From contig CAKAQU010000001.1 in assembly GCA_916720335.1 (NCBI GenBank), forward strand, positions 1 to 34,751: DNA of 34,751 nucleotides. The letters run 5' to 3'. This DNA comes from an uncultured Moraxella sp. GTDB lineage: Bacteria > Pseudomonadota > Gammaproteobacteria > Pseudomonadales > Moraxellaceae. Each line of letters starts with the position of its first letter. The first letter of the stretch is position 1. This document shows positions 23,195 through 31,719 of the stretch, piece after piece. The notes below the pieces were generated by a model. The model had not been told where the DNA came from. It saw nothing but the letters and a program-made list of their open reading frames with translations, and made no database searches. The position numbers were made by a program, and so were the translations under genes.

Positions 23195-24166
23195 ATGATT
23201 GACAAGCAAAACTTGCCTTGTGATGATTTTACTCATCAAACTGTTTTATTGCATGAAACAGTAGATGCGGTTTTAGGTGGTCGTCAAAATGCTTCTGGGA
23301 TATTTGTTGATGCTACATTTGGGCGAGGTGGTCATAGTCAATTATTGCTTGATTACTTAGCAGATGATGCGCGTTTGCTTGTTTTTGATAAAGACCCTCA
23401 AGCCATCAAAACCGCTCAATATTTAGCCAATCATGACAGTCGTATTTTAGTGGTTCATGATAGTTTTGCTAATCTAGCCACTCATTTAAAACAGCTTGAT
23501 ATACCATTGGTTGATGGTATTTTGGCAGATTTGGGGGTATCAAGCCCACAGCTTGATGATGGCAGTCGTGGTTTTAGTTTTATGCGTGATGGTTTGGTGG
23601 ATATGCGCATGGATACTACACGCGGGCAATCGGTTGGGCAGTGGCTGGCGACAGTTGACGAAGAAACACTCGCTAATGTTTTGTATGAATATGGTGAAGA
23701 GCGCCACTCTCGCAGGATTGCCAAAGCCATCAAACAGATGGATAATTATGATTCAACCTTAAAACTTGCTGAAGTAATCAAAGCCGCTCATCCTGCTTGG
23801 CAAAAAGGCAAACATCCTGCAACACAAAGTTTTCAGGCATTAAGAATTTTTATTAATAACGAATTGGGCGATATCAAAACTTTTTTAAATCAAAGTTTGA
23901 CCCATTTAAAGCCTAATGGACATTTGGCAGTGATTAGTTTTCATTCACTTGAAGACCGTTTAATTAAACAGTTTTTAAACAATCACAGTCGCGGCAAATG
24001 GGATGGAGACGACCAATTATTGATTGCACCAAAACGCACAAAATATTTTGATAAACCCAAACGCATCAGTCCAAGTTTGGATGAAATTCAGCGTAACCCT
24101 CGAGCTAGAAGTGCTTATTTGCGCGCCGCCAGACGAAACGATGCACCTATAATAGACGTTTTATGA
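23195..24166 (+). CDS. rsmH: 16S rRNA (cytosine1402-N4)-methyltransferase
   Basis: 323 aa SAM-dependent enzyme acting on 16S rRNA near the P site. The opening HQTVLLHETVDAVL and the SAM motif DATFGRGGHS are diagnostic; the GILADLGVSSPQLDDGSRGFSF and SFHSLEDRLIKQF blocks follow. First gene of the division and cell wall cluster here. mraZ, usually just upstream, is missing: the FKBP gene and its terminator stand in its place. The 3' end is 6 bases before ftsL. Confidence 0.97.
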   Translation: MIDKQNLPCDDFTHQTVLLHETVDAVLGGRQNASGIFVDATFGRGGHSQLLLDYLADDARLLVFDKDPQAIKTAQYLANHDSRILVVHDSFANLATHLKQLDIPLVDGILADLGVSSPQLDDGSRGFSFMRDGLVDMRMDTTRGQSVGQWLATVDEETLANVLYEYGEERHSRRIAKAIKQMDNYDSTLKLAEVIKAAHPAWQKGKHPATQSFQALRIFINNELGDIKTFLNQSLTHLKPNGHLAVISFHSLEDRLIKQFLNNHSRGKWDGDDQLLIAPKRTKYFDKPKRISPSLDEIQRNPRARSAYLRAARRNDAPIIDVL

Positions 24167-24172
24167 TAACAG

Positions 24173-24559
24173 ATGACCCATCTTATGAAAAAACATAAAA
24201 TAAACCAATTGGTAACTGAAGATTCTGATTTTTCAAATGTCAAAGACCCGATCGGGTTGTATTGGTTGATTTTAGTGTTTTGTTCAGTATTGATTTTGAT
24301 GACGGGCATATCTATTGTTATTCAGACCCAGGAACGTCATCAAGTTTATCATCATTTACAAGAATTAAAAAAACAACATGACAACTTGTTGATTGAAGAG
24401 CAGCGTTTATATATTGAGCAGCAGACCTTTAGTGCCACCTCGCAAATTGTTAAGCGTTCTGTTGATGAATTGGGGATGTTTTTTCCTACCAAAAACAATA
24501 AACAAGTGATTAATCTAGAATCAGAACAACCCTCCAAAACCAATGAGGGCAAGCCATGA
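24173..24559 (+). CDS. ftsL: Cell division protein FtsL
   Basis: 128 aa. A short cytoplasmic tail, one membrane helix at about residues 29-50 (LYWLILVFCSVLILMTGISIVI) and a periplasmic coiled coil (ERHQVYHHLQELKKQHDNLL). The C-terminal RSVDELGMFFPT block is typical of FtsL. It works with FtsB and FtsQ to activate FtsWI at the septum. A second in-frame ATG at 24185 is possible; neither has a strong ribosome site. The stop overlaps the ftsI start (ATGA). Confidence 0.88.
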   Translation: MTHLMKKHKINQLVTEDSDFSNVKDPIGLYWLILVFCSVLILMTGISIVIQTQERHQVYHHLQELKKQHDNLLIEEQRLYIEQQTFSATSQIVKRSVDELGMFFPTKNNKQVINLESEQPSKTNEGKP

Positions 24560-26496
24560 GTCATAATAATAAATCCAAAAAACTTGCTGAAAAATTAAAA
24601 CAAATCGGCAGTCTTGACAAACAAACCGATAAAATTGGACGTAAAAAAATCCGAAGGGATAGAAAAAGTGTTACCTTAATGGGCGGTTTGCATGATATTA
24701 ACCGCTTTCGGTTGATTTGGGTAATAATGGCTATTTGTATTTTTATGCTTGCCAAACGAGCGCTTGATTTACAAGTGATTAATGCTGATTTTTATGTTCA
24801 AAAAGCAGATGGTTTTATTACTTCGCGACAAGTTTTAACTACGCAAAGAGGCATGATTTTGGATGTCAATGGTGTGCCATTAGCCGCCAGTGCGCCTTTG
24901 ACGACCGTGATTTTTGATGCTCATCAGTATGCTGAAACTTATTATCAAAAACGAAAATTGCTGCAATCTACCCAAGATGAAAAACAAAAGACGCGATTTA
25001 CCCAAGAGCTTGAAAATATGGATTTGGCTAAAATTTCATCATTAACCAAAATTCCTTATAATGAATTGGCTCAATTGGTTAATCTTAAAACGAACATTGA
25101 TGTTAGAAATTTAGAAGAGGTCAAAAAGGCACTACCAGAAGGCAAGAATTCCCGTCGCTTGATTTTAATGAATAAAGTCATACCAGAAATGGCAGAGCCT
25201 TTATTGTCTTTAAAGATTCCTGGTATCTCAGAAGAAAAACGTTTTCAAAGATTTTATTTACAACCTGAGCCAAATGCAGCAATATTGGGGTATATGGGTG
25301 ATAAAGCTGATAAAAATCAAAAACCTCAATACGTTGGTATATCGGGTTTAGAAAAAAGTCATCAAGAAACTTTGGCGGGAAAATCAGGGAAAATTTTAAC
25401 TTTTATTGCTGGCAAAAAGTCAGTGGAAGAACTCAAAGAAATCACACCAAAAGTTGATGGTAAAAACCTCACATTGACATTGGATTCTCGCTTACAATAT
25501 ATCTTATTTGAAGCTTTATCTGAGCTTGGACGGGTGCAGTCAGCTCGTTCAAGTTCGGGTATTGTGGTTGATGTACAAACAGGCGATGTGGTTGCCATGA
25601 GTTCTTGGCCTTCATTTAATGCAAATAACCTTAATGACCGCACCGCATTTAATGAAAGAAATCGCGTGGTTGCGGATGTTTTTGAACCCGGTTCAGTGAT
25701 GAAACCCTTTACCGTTGCTGCTGCTTTAAAATCGGGCAAATTTAACGTCAATACCCCCATCAATACATCACCTGGCTCAATTAGTATTGGTGATCGTCAA
25801 ATTAGAGATGCAGGAAATTACGGCGTGATAACGATGAGTAAACTCATCCAAAAATCCAGCAACGTTGCCAGTGTGAAAATTGCTTTAGCTTTGCCTAATA
25901 ACGGCATTGCAGAGATGCAAAGAAGCTTTGGTTTTGGCAAAAAAACCCATTTAAACCTGCACGCTGAAAGTTCAGGTGTATTAAAAAATCCAACCAATAC
26001 AGGCGTTAGAGCAACAATGGCTTATGGTTATGGGCAGCAGGTTACCCTTGCTCAACTTGCTCAAGCTTATGTTGCTCTTGGTAATAATGGCGTTTTAAAT
26101 CCACTGCGCATTATCAAAGATGAAGAAAGACCCAAACCCGTTCCTGTTATCAGCCCAGAGCATGCCAAAGCTATTGTTATGATGATGAAAGCGGTAACGG
26201 AAGAAGGAGGTACTGCCCCGTCAGCTGCTATTAATGGTTATCATGTTGCAGGTAAAACAGGCACCAGTCGGCGTATTGTTAAAGGTAAATACAGTCAAAA
26301 TGAATACCGTAATATTTTTGCAGGGTTAGCACCAGCATCAAACCCACGTTTTGCTGTAGTCATTTTAGTCGAAGACCCTAAAAAAGATAAATACGCAGGT
26401 AAGACGGTTGCGCCTGTTTTTGCTAAAGTTATGAAAGAAACCTTAAGACTTTATAATGTACCTTTTGATAAACCTTTAGATGTCAATAAAAATTAA
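24556..26496 (+). CDS. ftsI: Penicillin-binding protein 3, septal transpeptidase
   Basis: 646 aa, somewhat longer than E. coli FtsI, partly from a basic N-terminal tail of about 45 residues. One membrane helix (about 52-72) precedes the pedestal domain (RGMILDVNGVPLA). The transpeptidase has Ser380-x-x-Lys383 (EPGSVMKPF), Ser434-Ser-Asn436 and Lys567-Thr-Gly-Thr570. It makes septal peptidoglycan cross-links and is the target of some beta-lactams. GAGG lies seven bases before the ATG. Confidence 0.97.
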   Translation: MSHNNKSKKLAEKLKQIGSLDKQTDKIGRKKIRRDRKSVTLMGGLHDINRFRLIWVIMAICIFMLAKRALDLQVINADFYVQKADGFITSRQVLTTQRGMILDVNGVPLAASAPLTTVIFDAHQYAETYYQKRKLLQSTQDEKQKTRFTQELENMDLAKISSLTKIPYNELAQLVNLKTNIDVRNLEEVKKALPEGKNSRRLILMNKVIPEMAEPLLSLKIPGISEEKRFQRFYLQPEPNAAILGYMGDKADKNQKPQYVGISGLEKSHQETLAGKSGKILTFIAGKKSVEELKEITPKVDGKNLTLTLDSRLQYILFEALSELGRVQSARSSSGIVVDVQTGDVVAMSSWPSFNANNLNDRTAFNERNRVVADVFEPGSVMKPFTVAAALKSGKFNVNTPINTSPGSISIGDRQIRDAGNYGVITMSKLIQKSSNVASVKIALALPNNGIAEMQRSFGFGKKTHLNLHAESSGVLKNPTNTGVRATMAYGYGQQVTLAQLAQAYVALGNNGVLNPLRIIKDEERPKPVPVISPEHAKAIVMMMKAVTEEGGTAPSAAINGYHVAGKTGTSRRIVKGKYSQNEYRNIFAGLAPASNPRFAVVILVEDPKKDKYAGKTVAPVFAKVMKETLRLYNVPFDKPLDVNKN

Positions 26497-26569
26497 TTAA
26501 TAAAATCTGTCAATATTGATAAGCAAAAAATTGATAAACTGCCAATAATCATCATTAAAAGGAAAAAAG

Positions 26570-28096
26570 ATGACCACATTTACTTTTGCTGATTTTGAAT
26601 CGATTTTAGCCAGTCATATTGCTCCAGATGATTGGCAAAAAATCAGACACTTACCCATCACAGGCATTTGTAGCGATAGCCGAGCGGTTAAAAATGGTGA
26701 AATTTTTACTTTGTTATCTGTCAATCCTGACATCAAAGACAAAGCCAAAGCATTTATTACTCCGCTTTCTAGCACCGCGGTATTGTCTGAATTTTCCAAA
26801 GCAGAAATGGATATTGATGACGCACCCATGCCAATTGTATACATACCAAATTTGCGTTTGGTATTGGGGGATTTTATCGCTGCATTTTTGCAAAAACAAC
26901 AAGAGATTTCTTTACCTAAGATTGTTGCAGTTACAGGTACAAATGGTAAAACCACCATCAGTCAGCTGATTGCTCAGCTTGGCGAATTATCAAATACGCC
27001 ATCAGCGATTATGGGAACAGCAGGCAATGGACGTATTGGAAATTTGACCCAATCAACACATACCACAAGTGAAGTGATTAAAGTTCATGAATTTTTATAC
27101 GCTATGGCAAAACAACATGTGGGTATGGTTGCTTTGGAGGCCAGCTCTCATGGACTGCATCAACATCGTTTGCAAGGCGTGCCAGTTCAAGTAGCAATTT
27201 TTAGTAATCTTTCTCGCGACCATTTGGATTACCATACGGATATGGACTGCTATGCAGCGGCTAAAGCTAAATTATTTGATAACACCTATTTTACGCACCT
27301 ACATCATGCTATCATCAATATAGACGATACTTTTGGTCAAAAACTGGCTGAAAATTTATCACATTCTGCTATGACTGTGTGGACATACAGCCTAAAAGAT
27401 TCTCAAGCTGATTTTTTTGCTCAAAATATCACCCCAAGCCTTGATGGCACAACCTTCGAACTTAAGACTCCTTTTGATGCTAATCCCATCAAGCTTCACA
27501 GTCCTTTATTGGGGCGTTTTAATGTCGCTAATTTGCTGGCAAGCATTGCTGGCTTTTTAGCAATTTATCCTAACAAATTTCAAGAGTTACCAGATATTAT
27601 TCGCCAATTACATGGGGCTCGTGGACGCATGCAAAAAGTAGTAACGCCTGCCAATTTTGGCTGTTTTATTGTCGATTATGCGCACACTCCTGATGCATTG
27701 GTTCAGGTTTTAACCAGCTTAAAAGCTCATTGCACTGGAAATTTATGGGCTGTCTTTGGGTGTGGTGGCGACAGAGATAAGGGCAAACGCCCACAGATGA
27801 CTAAGGCAGGTTTGGATTATGCTGACCAAGTTATTTTAACTGCTGATAATCCTAGAAGTGAAAATGTACTGGCAATTTTAAATGATATGCAGGTTGGTAT
27901 GACCTGTGATGACCATTATAAGACCCAAATCATTCCCGACCGTAAAGAAGCGATTTTGTATGCCATTAAACACGCTAAGGCTGATGATATTGTATTAATT
28001 GCTGGCAAAGGTCATGAAACCTATCAAGAAATTAATGGGGTTCGTTATGATTTTGATGATGTAAAAATCATACAGCAATACACCCAAACCAATTAA
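26570..28096 (+). CDS. murE: UDP-MurNAc-L-Ala-D-Glu:meso-diaminopimelate ligase
   Basis: 508 aa. Adds the third stem residue to the peptidoglycan precursor. The ATP P-loop is VTGTNGKTT at about residues 122-130. The AAKAKLFD block carries the carbamylated lysine. Asp426-Asn-Pro-Arg429 is the signature that selects meso-diaminopimelate over lysine, as expected in a Gram-negative. A good AAAGGAAA site precedes the ATG. The gap after ftsI is 73 bases with no terminator. Confidence 0.97.
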   Translation: MTTFTFADFESILASHIAPDDWQKIRHLPITGICSDSRAVKNGEIFTLLSVNPDIKDKAKAFITPLSSTAVLSEFSKAEMDIDDAPMPIVYIPNLRLVLGDFIAAFLQKQQEISLPKIVAVTGTNGKTTISQLIAQLGELSNTPSAIMGTAGNGRIGNLTQSTHTTSEVIKVHEFLYAMAKQHVGMVALEASSHGLHQHRLQGVPVQVAIFSNLSRDHLDYHTDMDCYAAAKAKLFDNTYFTHLHHAIINIDDTFGQKLAENLSHSAMTVWTYSLKDSQADFFAQNITPSLDGTTFELKTPFDANPIKLHSPLLGRFNVANLLASIAGFLAIYPNKFQELPDIIRQLHGARGRMQKVVTPANFGCFIVDYAHTPDALVQVLTSLKAHCTGNLWAVFGCGGDRDKGKRPQMTKAGLDYADQVILTADNPRSENVLAILNDMQVGMTCDDHYKTQIIPDRKEAILYAIKHAKADDIVLIAGKGHETYQEINGVRYDFDDVKIIQQYTQTN

Positions 28097-28211
28097 GTAG
28101 GTTGCAAGTTTTAGTTATAAATACTCATTGTGGTTTAATTCATTATTTTAATATTTGTTTATCAATAATTTTATAAAAATTAATCATTTAGAAGTAAAAT
28201 TGGAATCGTTT

Positions 28212-29699
28212 ATGCGTTTATATCACTGGACAAGTCAAGCGCTTTTAATAGCAACGGGTGGGGCTTGGCATAATTTAACCACTGATTTTAGTAGTACCCA
28301 CATCACCACCGATACCCGAAAAATTAAGGTTGGTGATGTTTTTGTTGCTTTAAAAGGTGATAATTTTGATGGACATGATTTTATAGAAACCGCTTTAAAA
28401 AATGGCGCCGCCGCTGTCATTGTAAACCGTCTAGTTAATGCCGATATCCCCCAGTTATTAGTTGATGATACGAGATTGGCACTGGGCAAACTTGGTAAAT
28501 ATCGCCGAGACCAACATCCTGATTTAACGGTAATTGCACTGACGGGTTCTAGCGGTAAAACTACTACCAAAGAAATGATTGGTTCAATTTTTAATCAAAT
28601 AGCACCCACTTTGATTACCAAAGGCAATCTCAATAATGATTTGGGTGTGCCCATGATGCTTCTTGAGCTTAGTGATGAGCATAAATTTGCTGTACTTGAG
28701 CTTGGCGCAAACCATTTGGGTGAAATCGCTTATACTGCCAGTTTGGTGCGTCCAGATGTGGCGTGTGTGCTCAATATTGGCACAGCACATTTGGGCGAGT
28801 TTGGCGGTCAAGAAAGCATTGCCAAAGCTAAAGCGGAAATTTATTCAGCATTAACCAAAGATGGCGTGGCAGTTTTGCCGTTTGGCGATAAATTTTTTGA
28901 GTTTTTAAGCCAAGAAGCTCAAAAATTTACTTCTAATTTAATTACTTTTGGGGAAACCACCGTTCCAACCGCTGAGGCGGTAGATTTTGATTTACTTAGT
29001 CCAGAGGCACAAGCAGAATTTGCTGACATACATAATGTTTTGGTAATGGGCGATGTATTTTCTGACGATGTGGTTTTAAACAATACACACAGCACGTTTG
29101 AACTGGTATGTAGTTTTGAAGTGGATAAAATTGACAGTGTAGTTGTTGAGTTACCCTTTATTGGTGAACATAATATTACCAATGCGTTGGCGGCGGCAAG
29201 TGCAGCTTTGGCGCTGAATGTGCCCTTGCAACTGATTCAAACAGGTTTACAAAACGCCTGCCCCCCAAAAGGACGTTTAACACGCATTCAATTTGACAAC
29301 CATTGGCTGATTGATGACACATATAACGCCAATCCAACATCAATGTTGGCAGCTGCTCAGGTGTTAATTGGTGAAGACAAACAAAAAATTTTGGTTTTAG
29401 GTGATATTGCTGAACTTGGTGACATGGCAGTTTTAGAACACCAAAAACTAGGAACGGATTTGGCTGAGCTGCCCATAGATAAAATTTTAACGTTAGGACC
29501 ACTGATGCGTCATTGCACAGATGCAGCAAATCAGCTTCGAGCTGACCTAAGCACTCATTTTGATAATAAACAGGCTTTGTTATCGCATCTAACATCTTTA
29601 TTGGCAGAACCTTCTGTTGTGTTGTTTAAAGGCTCACGTACCATGCGTATGGAAACCTTAATTCATGATTTAACCTGCTCTACTCAAAAAAGCGAGTGA
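28212..29699 (+). CDS. murF: UDP-MurNAc-tripeptide:D-Ala-D-Ala ligase
   Basis: About 495 aa from the ATG at 28212, which has GGAA six bases upstream; an in-frame TTG 19 codons earlier gives a non-homologous-looking leader and is rejected. It attaches D-Ala-D-Ala to complete the pentapeptide. The P-loop TGSSGKTTTKEM has Lys116; ELGANHLGEIAY and the substrate-binding DDTYNANPTSM are intact. An extra stretch near residues 245-295 (FADIHNVLVMGDVF) makes the central domain slightly longer than usual. mraY starts 3 bases after the stop. Confidence 0.96.
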   Translation: MRLYHWTSQALLIATGGAWHNLTTDFSSTHITTDTRKIKVGDVFVALKGDNFDGHDFIETALKNGAAAVIVNRLVNADIPQLLVDDTRLALGKLGKYRRDQHPDLTVIALTGSSGKTTTKEMIGSIFNQIAPTLITKGNLNNDLGVPMMLLELSDEHKFAVLELGANHLGEIAYTASLVRPDVACVLNIGTAHLGEFGGQESIAKAKAEIYSALTKDGVAVLPFGDKFFEFLSQEAQKFTSNLITFGETTVPTAEAVDFDLLSPEAQAEFADIHNVLVMGDVFSDDVVLNNTHSTFELVCSFEVDKIDSVVVELPFIGEHNITNALAAASAALALNVPLQLIQTGLQNACPPKGRLTRIQFDNHWLIDDTYNANPTSMLAAAQVLIGEDKQKILVLGDIAELGDMAVLEHQKLGTDLAELPIDKILTLGPLMRHCTDAANQLRADLSTHFDNKQALLSHLTSLLAEPSVVLFKGSRTMRMETLIHDLTCSTQKSE

Positions 29700-29702
29700 T
29701 TT

Positions 29703-30812
29703 ATGTTATATTGGCTCATTGATTATTTAAATATTTTAAGAAGTGAAACCATTGCTTCGCTTGCTTTAAGAAGTCTTTTGGCGGTTATTACCAGTTTGGC
29801 AATTGTATTAATGCTGGGCAAACCAGTTATTGCCTACCTTAGAAATTTAAAATACGGTCAAGCTGTTCGTGATGATGGCCCTAAAACCCATTTGGTAAAA
29901 CAAGGTACTCCAACGATGGGCGGGGTGCTGATTTTAGCGGCAATTGGAATCAGTACGCTATTATGGTCAGATTTATCCAATCCTTATGTATGGATTTTGA
30001 TGGCGGTGATGGTGATTTTTGGAGCGGTTGGCTGGCGTGATGACTGGCTAAAAATAAAACATAAAAACCCACAAGGTTTGGTTGCTCGTAAAAAATATTT
30101 TTGGCTATCGGTTGGGGCAATTTTAGCAGGCGGGAGTTTGTATTATCTTGCTACCAAACAAAGTCCTACTACAATGAATGCCATGCAAGACGTGCTGATT
30201 CCTATGTTTAAAGATTGGATTATTCCATTATCAGCCATCCCTTATGGTATTGGTTTTATGGTTTTGACTTACTTTACCATTAATGGTTCATCCAATGCGG
30301 TCAATTTAACCGATGGCTTAGATGGACTGGTCATTTTACCAGTCGTCTTGGTAGCAGCTGGATTAGGGGCGTTTGCTTATGCATCAGGGCACGCTGAATG
30401 GTCTGTTTATCTTAATGTGCCTTACATTACCTATAACACAGAAGTGGTGGTAGTTTGCGCATCTATGATTGGAGCTGGTTTAGGATTTTTGTGGTTTAAT
30501 GCCGCTCCTGCTGATGTCTTTATGGGTGATGTTGGAGCGTTATCACTTGGCGGTATGCTTGGTACAATGGCAGTCATGACCCGTCAAGAGCTCGCTTTTG
30601 TGATTATGGGTGGAATTTTTGTTGCTGAAGCTTTATCGGTAATTTTGCAAGTAGGTTCGTATAAACTGCGCAAAAAACGTATTTTTTTGATGGCGCCTTT
30701 ACACCACCATTTTGAAGAAATGGGCTTAAAAGAAACCAAAGTTGTCATTCGTTTTTGGATTGTATGCATTGTTTTGGTGGTTTTGGGGTTAATGACCTTA
30801 AAACTTCGTTAA
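29703..30812 (+). CDS. mraY: Phospho-MurNAc-pentapeptide transferase
   Basis: 369 aa inner membrane enzyme with about ten membrane helices; it makes lipid I from UDP-MurNAc-pentapeptide and undecaprenyl phosphate. Key acidic sites: GWRDDWLK (the Asp-Asp pair), NLTDGLDGL, and the late FMGDVGALSLGG and PLHHHFEEMG (His cluster) loops. Last gene of the cluster here: murD, ftsW and murG are not present, so the rest of the division cluster must lie elsewhere in the genome. Confidence 0.97.
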   Translation: MLYWLIDYLNILRSETIASLALRSLLAVITSLAIVLMLGKPVIAYLRNLKYGQAVRDDGPKTHLVKQGTPTMGGVLILAAIGISTLLWSDLSNPYVWILMAVMVIFGAVGWRDDWLKIKHKNPQGLVARKKYFWLSVGAILAGGSLYYLATKQSPTTMNAMQDVLIPMFKDWIIPLSAIPYGIGFMVLTYFTINGSSNAVNLTDGLDGLVILPVVLVAAGLGAFAYASGHAEWSVYLNVPYITYNTEVVVVCASMIGAGLGFLWFNAAPADVFMGDVGALSLGGMLGTMAVMTRQELAFVIMGGIFVAEALSVILQVGSYKLRKKRIFLMAPLHHHFEEMGLKETKVVIRFWIVCIVLVVLGLMTLKLR

Positions 30813-30840
30813 AAGAATTAAAAAACTTAATAAAAAAAAC

Positions 30841-30868
30841 TTGCAATCTAAAAATTTTTTGGTATAAT
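30841..30868 (+). promoter_or_regulatory. Promoter of tRNA-Gln
   Basis: TTGCAA, 16-base spacer, perfect TATAAT, ending 11 bases before the tRNA. Confidence 0.78.
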
Positions 30869-30879
30869 TCTGCACTCAT

Positions 30880-30952
30880 AGGGGTATCGCCAAGTTGGTA
30901 AGGCATCAGGTTTTGATCCTGACATTCGTTGGTTCGAGTCCAGCTACCCCTG
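30880..30952 (+). tRNA. tRNA-Gln (TTG), CCA not encoded
   Basis: 73 bases ending at the discriminator base G. The anticodon stem TCAGG/CCTGA encloses loop TTTTGAT, giving anticodon TTG. Acceptor stem AGGGGTA/TACCCCT pairs fully and opens with A1-T72 rather than the common T1-A72. D arm GCC/GGC and T arm GTTGG/CCAGC (one wobble) are intact. The bases after G73 are CTT, so CCA must be added by the nucleotidyltransferase; the tRNA-Phe gene in this window does encode CCA. Confidence 0.95.
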
Positions 30953-30974
30953 CTTAAATTTTTCGTAAATTTCG

Positions 30975-31008
30975 AAAAAAGCCAGTTAAGAAATTAACTG
31001 GCTTTTTT
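30975..31008. terminator. Bidirectional intrinsic terminator
   Basis: Perfect 15-bp stem AAAAAAGCCAGTTAA / TTAACTGGCTTTTTT around a GAAA loop. It ends tRNA-Gln on the plus strand and the RNA-repair operon on the minus strand. Confidence 0.93.
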
Positions 31009-31028
31009 CTATTCTAAATTTTTCTAAC

Positions 31029-31700
31029 CTAAACTATGAACGATTGCTCAGCATTCATCATTGTAAGCCAGTTTTTGATTTGTTTGGCGGTTTTATCACA
31101 ATCAGGCGACGTTAAAGGCATTTCATTAATATTAAAGTGATTTACTAATGGTAAATTTGCCAAAAAATTATCAATATCATCCAAGCTCAATAATCGTCCA
31201 TGTAAATCAAATCCCACATTTAAAGCTCGTCCTTTGACGGCTGCCAAACGGTCGTGTAGATGCCCATATAAATGATACCAGCCTTTATGACAACCTTCCC
31301 ATTCTATCATTGGGTAATGGCTTAAAATTAGGGTACGTTTATATTTATCTTGATTGAGACGAATTTTGCCATACTCTGTAATGGATGATAGCGCAGGCTT
31401 GCCACAGGCTTTTTTGGTCGTTAAAAACGTTTGTGTGTTTTGTCGAATAACATCGTCATGATTGCCTAAAATTAAATGATGCGTTCCCTTTAATTGCAGC
31501 AACACATCCAAAATTTCTTGTTTGTGATGAGAAAACGATATGTCGCCTAAATTATAAACAACATCGTCATCACCCACGACACTATTCCATTGATTGATTA
31601 AAAATTCATTCATCAGATTAATGTCTTTTGGGCGAAAGGTTGGGCAAAATTTAATAATATTTTTATGAGAAAAATGTAAATCCGAAGTAAAATAAATCAT
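31029..31700 (-). CDS. Calcineurin-like metallophosphoesterase, probable RNA end-healing enzyme
   Basis: 223 aa. All binuclear-metal motifs are present: Asp7-x-His9, Gly52-Asp53, Gly79-Asn80-His81-Asp82, His128 and Gly146-His147-x-His149. The opening FTSDLHFSHKNIIKFC and WNSVVGDDDVVYNLGDIS place it in a small-phosphoesterase group that is also common in phages. Alone it would be called a generic phosphatase or phosphodiesterase. It starts 19 bases after the kinase-ligase gene on the same strand, with AGG at the right distance. The context suggests that it opens or removes 2',3'-cyclic phosphate or 3'-phosphate ends before ligation, as the metallophosphoesterase domain of bacterial Pnkp does. 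That substrate is inference. The C-terminal 40 residues are not part of the metal core. Confidence 0.88.
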   Translation of the reverse strand: MIYFTSDLHFSHKNIIKFCPTFRPKDINLMNEFLINQWNSVVGDDDVVYNLGDISFSHHKQEILDVLLQLKGTHHLILGNHDDVIRQNTQTFLTTKKACGKPALSSITEYGKIRLNQDKYKRTLILSHYPMIEWEGCHKGWYHLYGHLHDRLAAVKGRALNVGFDLHGRLLSLDDIDNFLANLPLVNHFNINEMPLTSPDCDKTAKQIKNWLTMMNAEQSFIV

Positions 31701-31719
31701 ATTAAAACCTATTGCTTAG

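Noticed and set aside
28155..28211. Upstream TTG start for murF
   Set aside because: The added 19 residues look like translated intergenic DNA. The ATG at 28212 has a GGAA ribosome site and starts the protein at the usual position.
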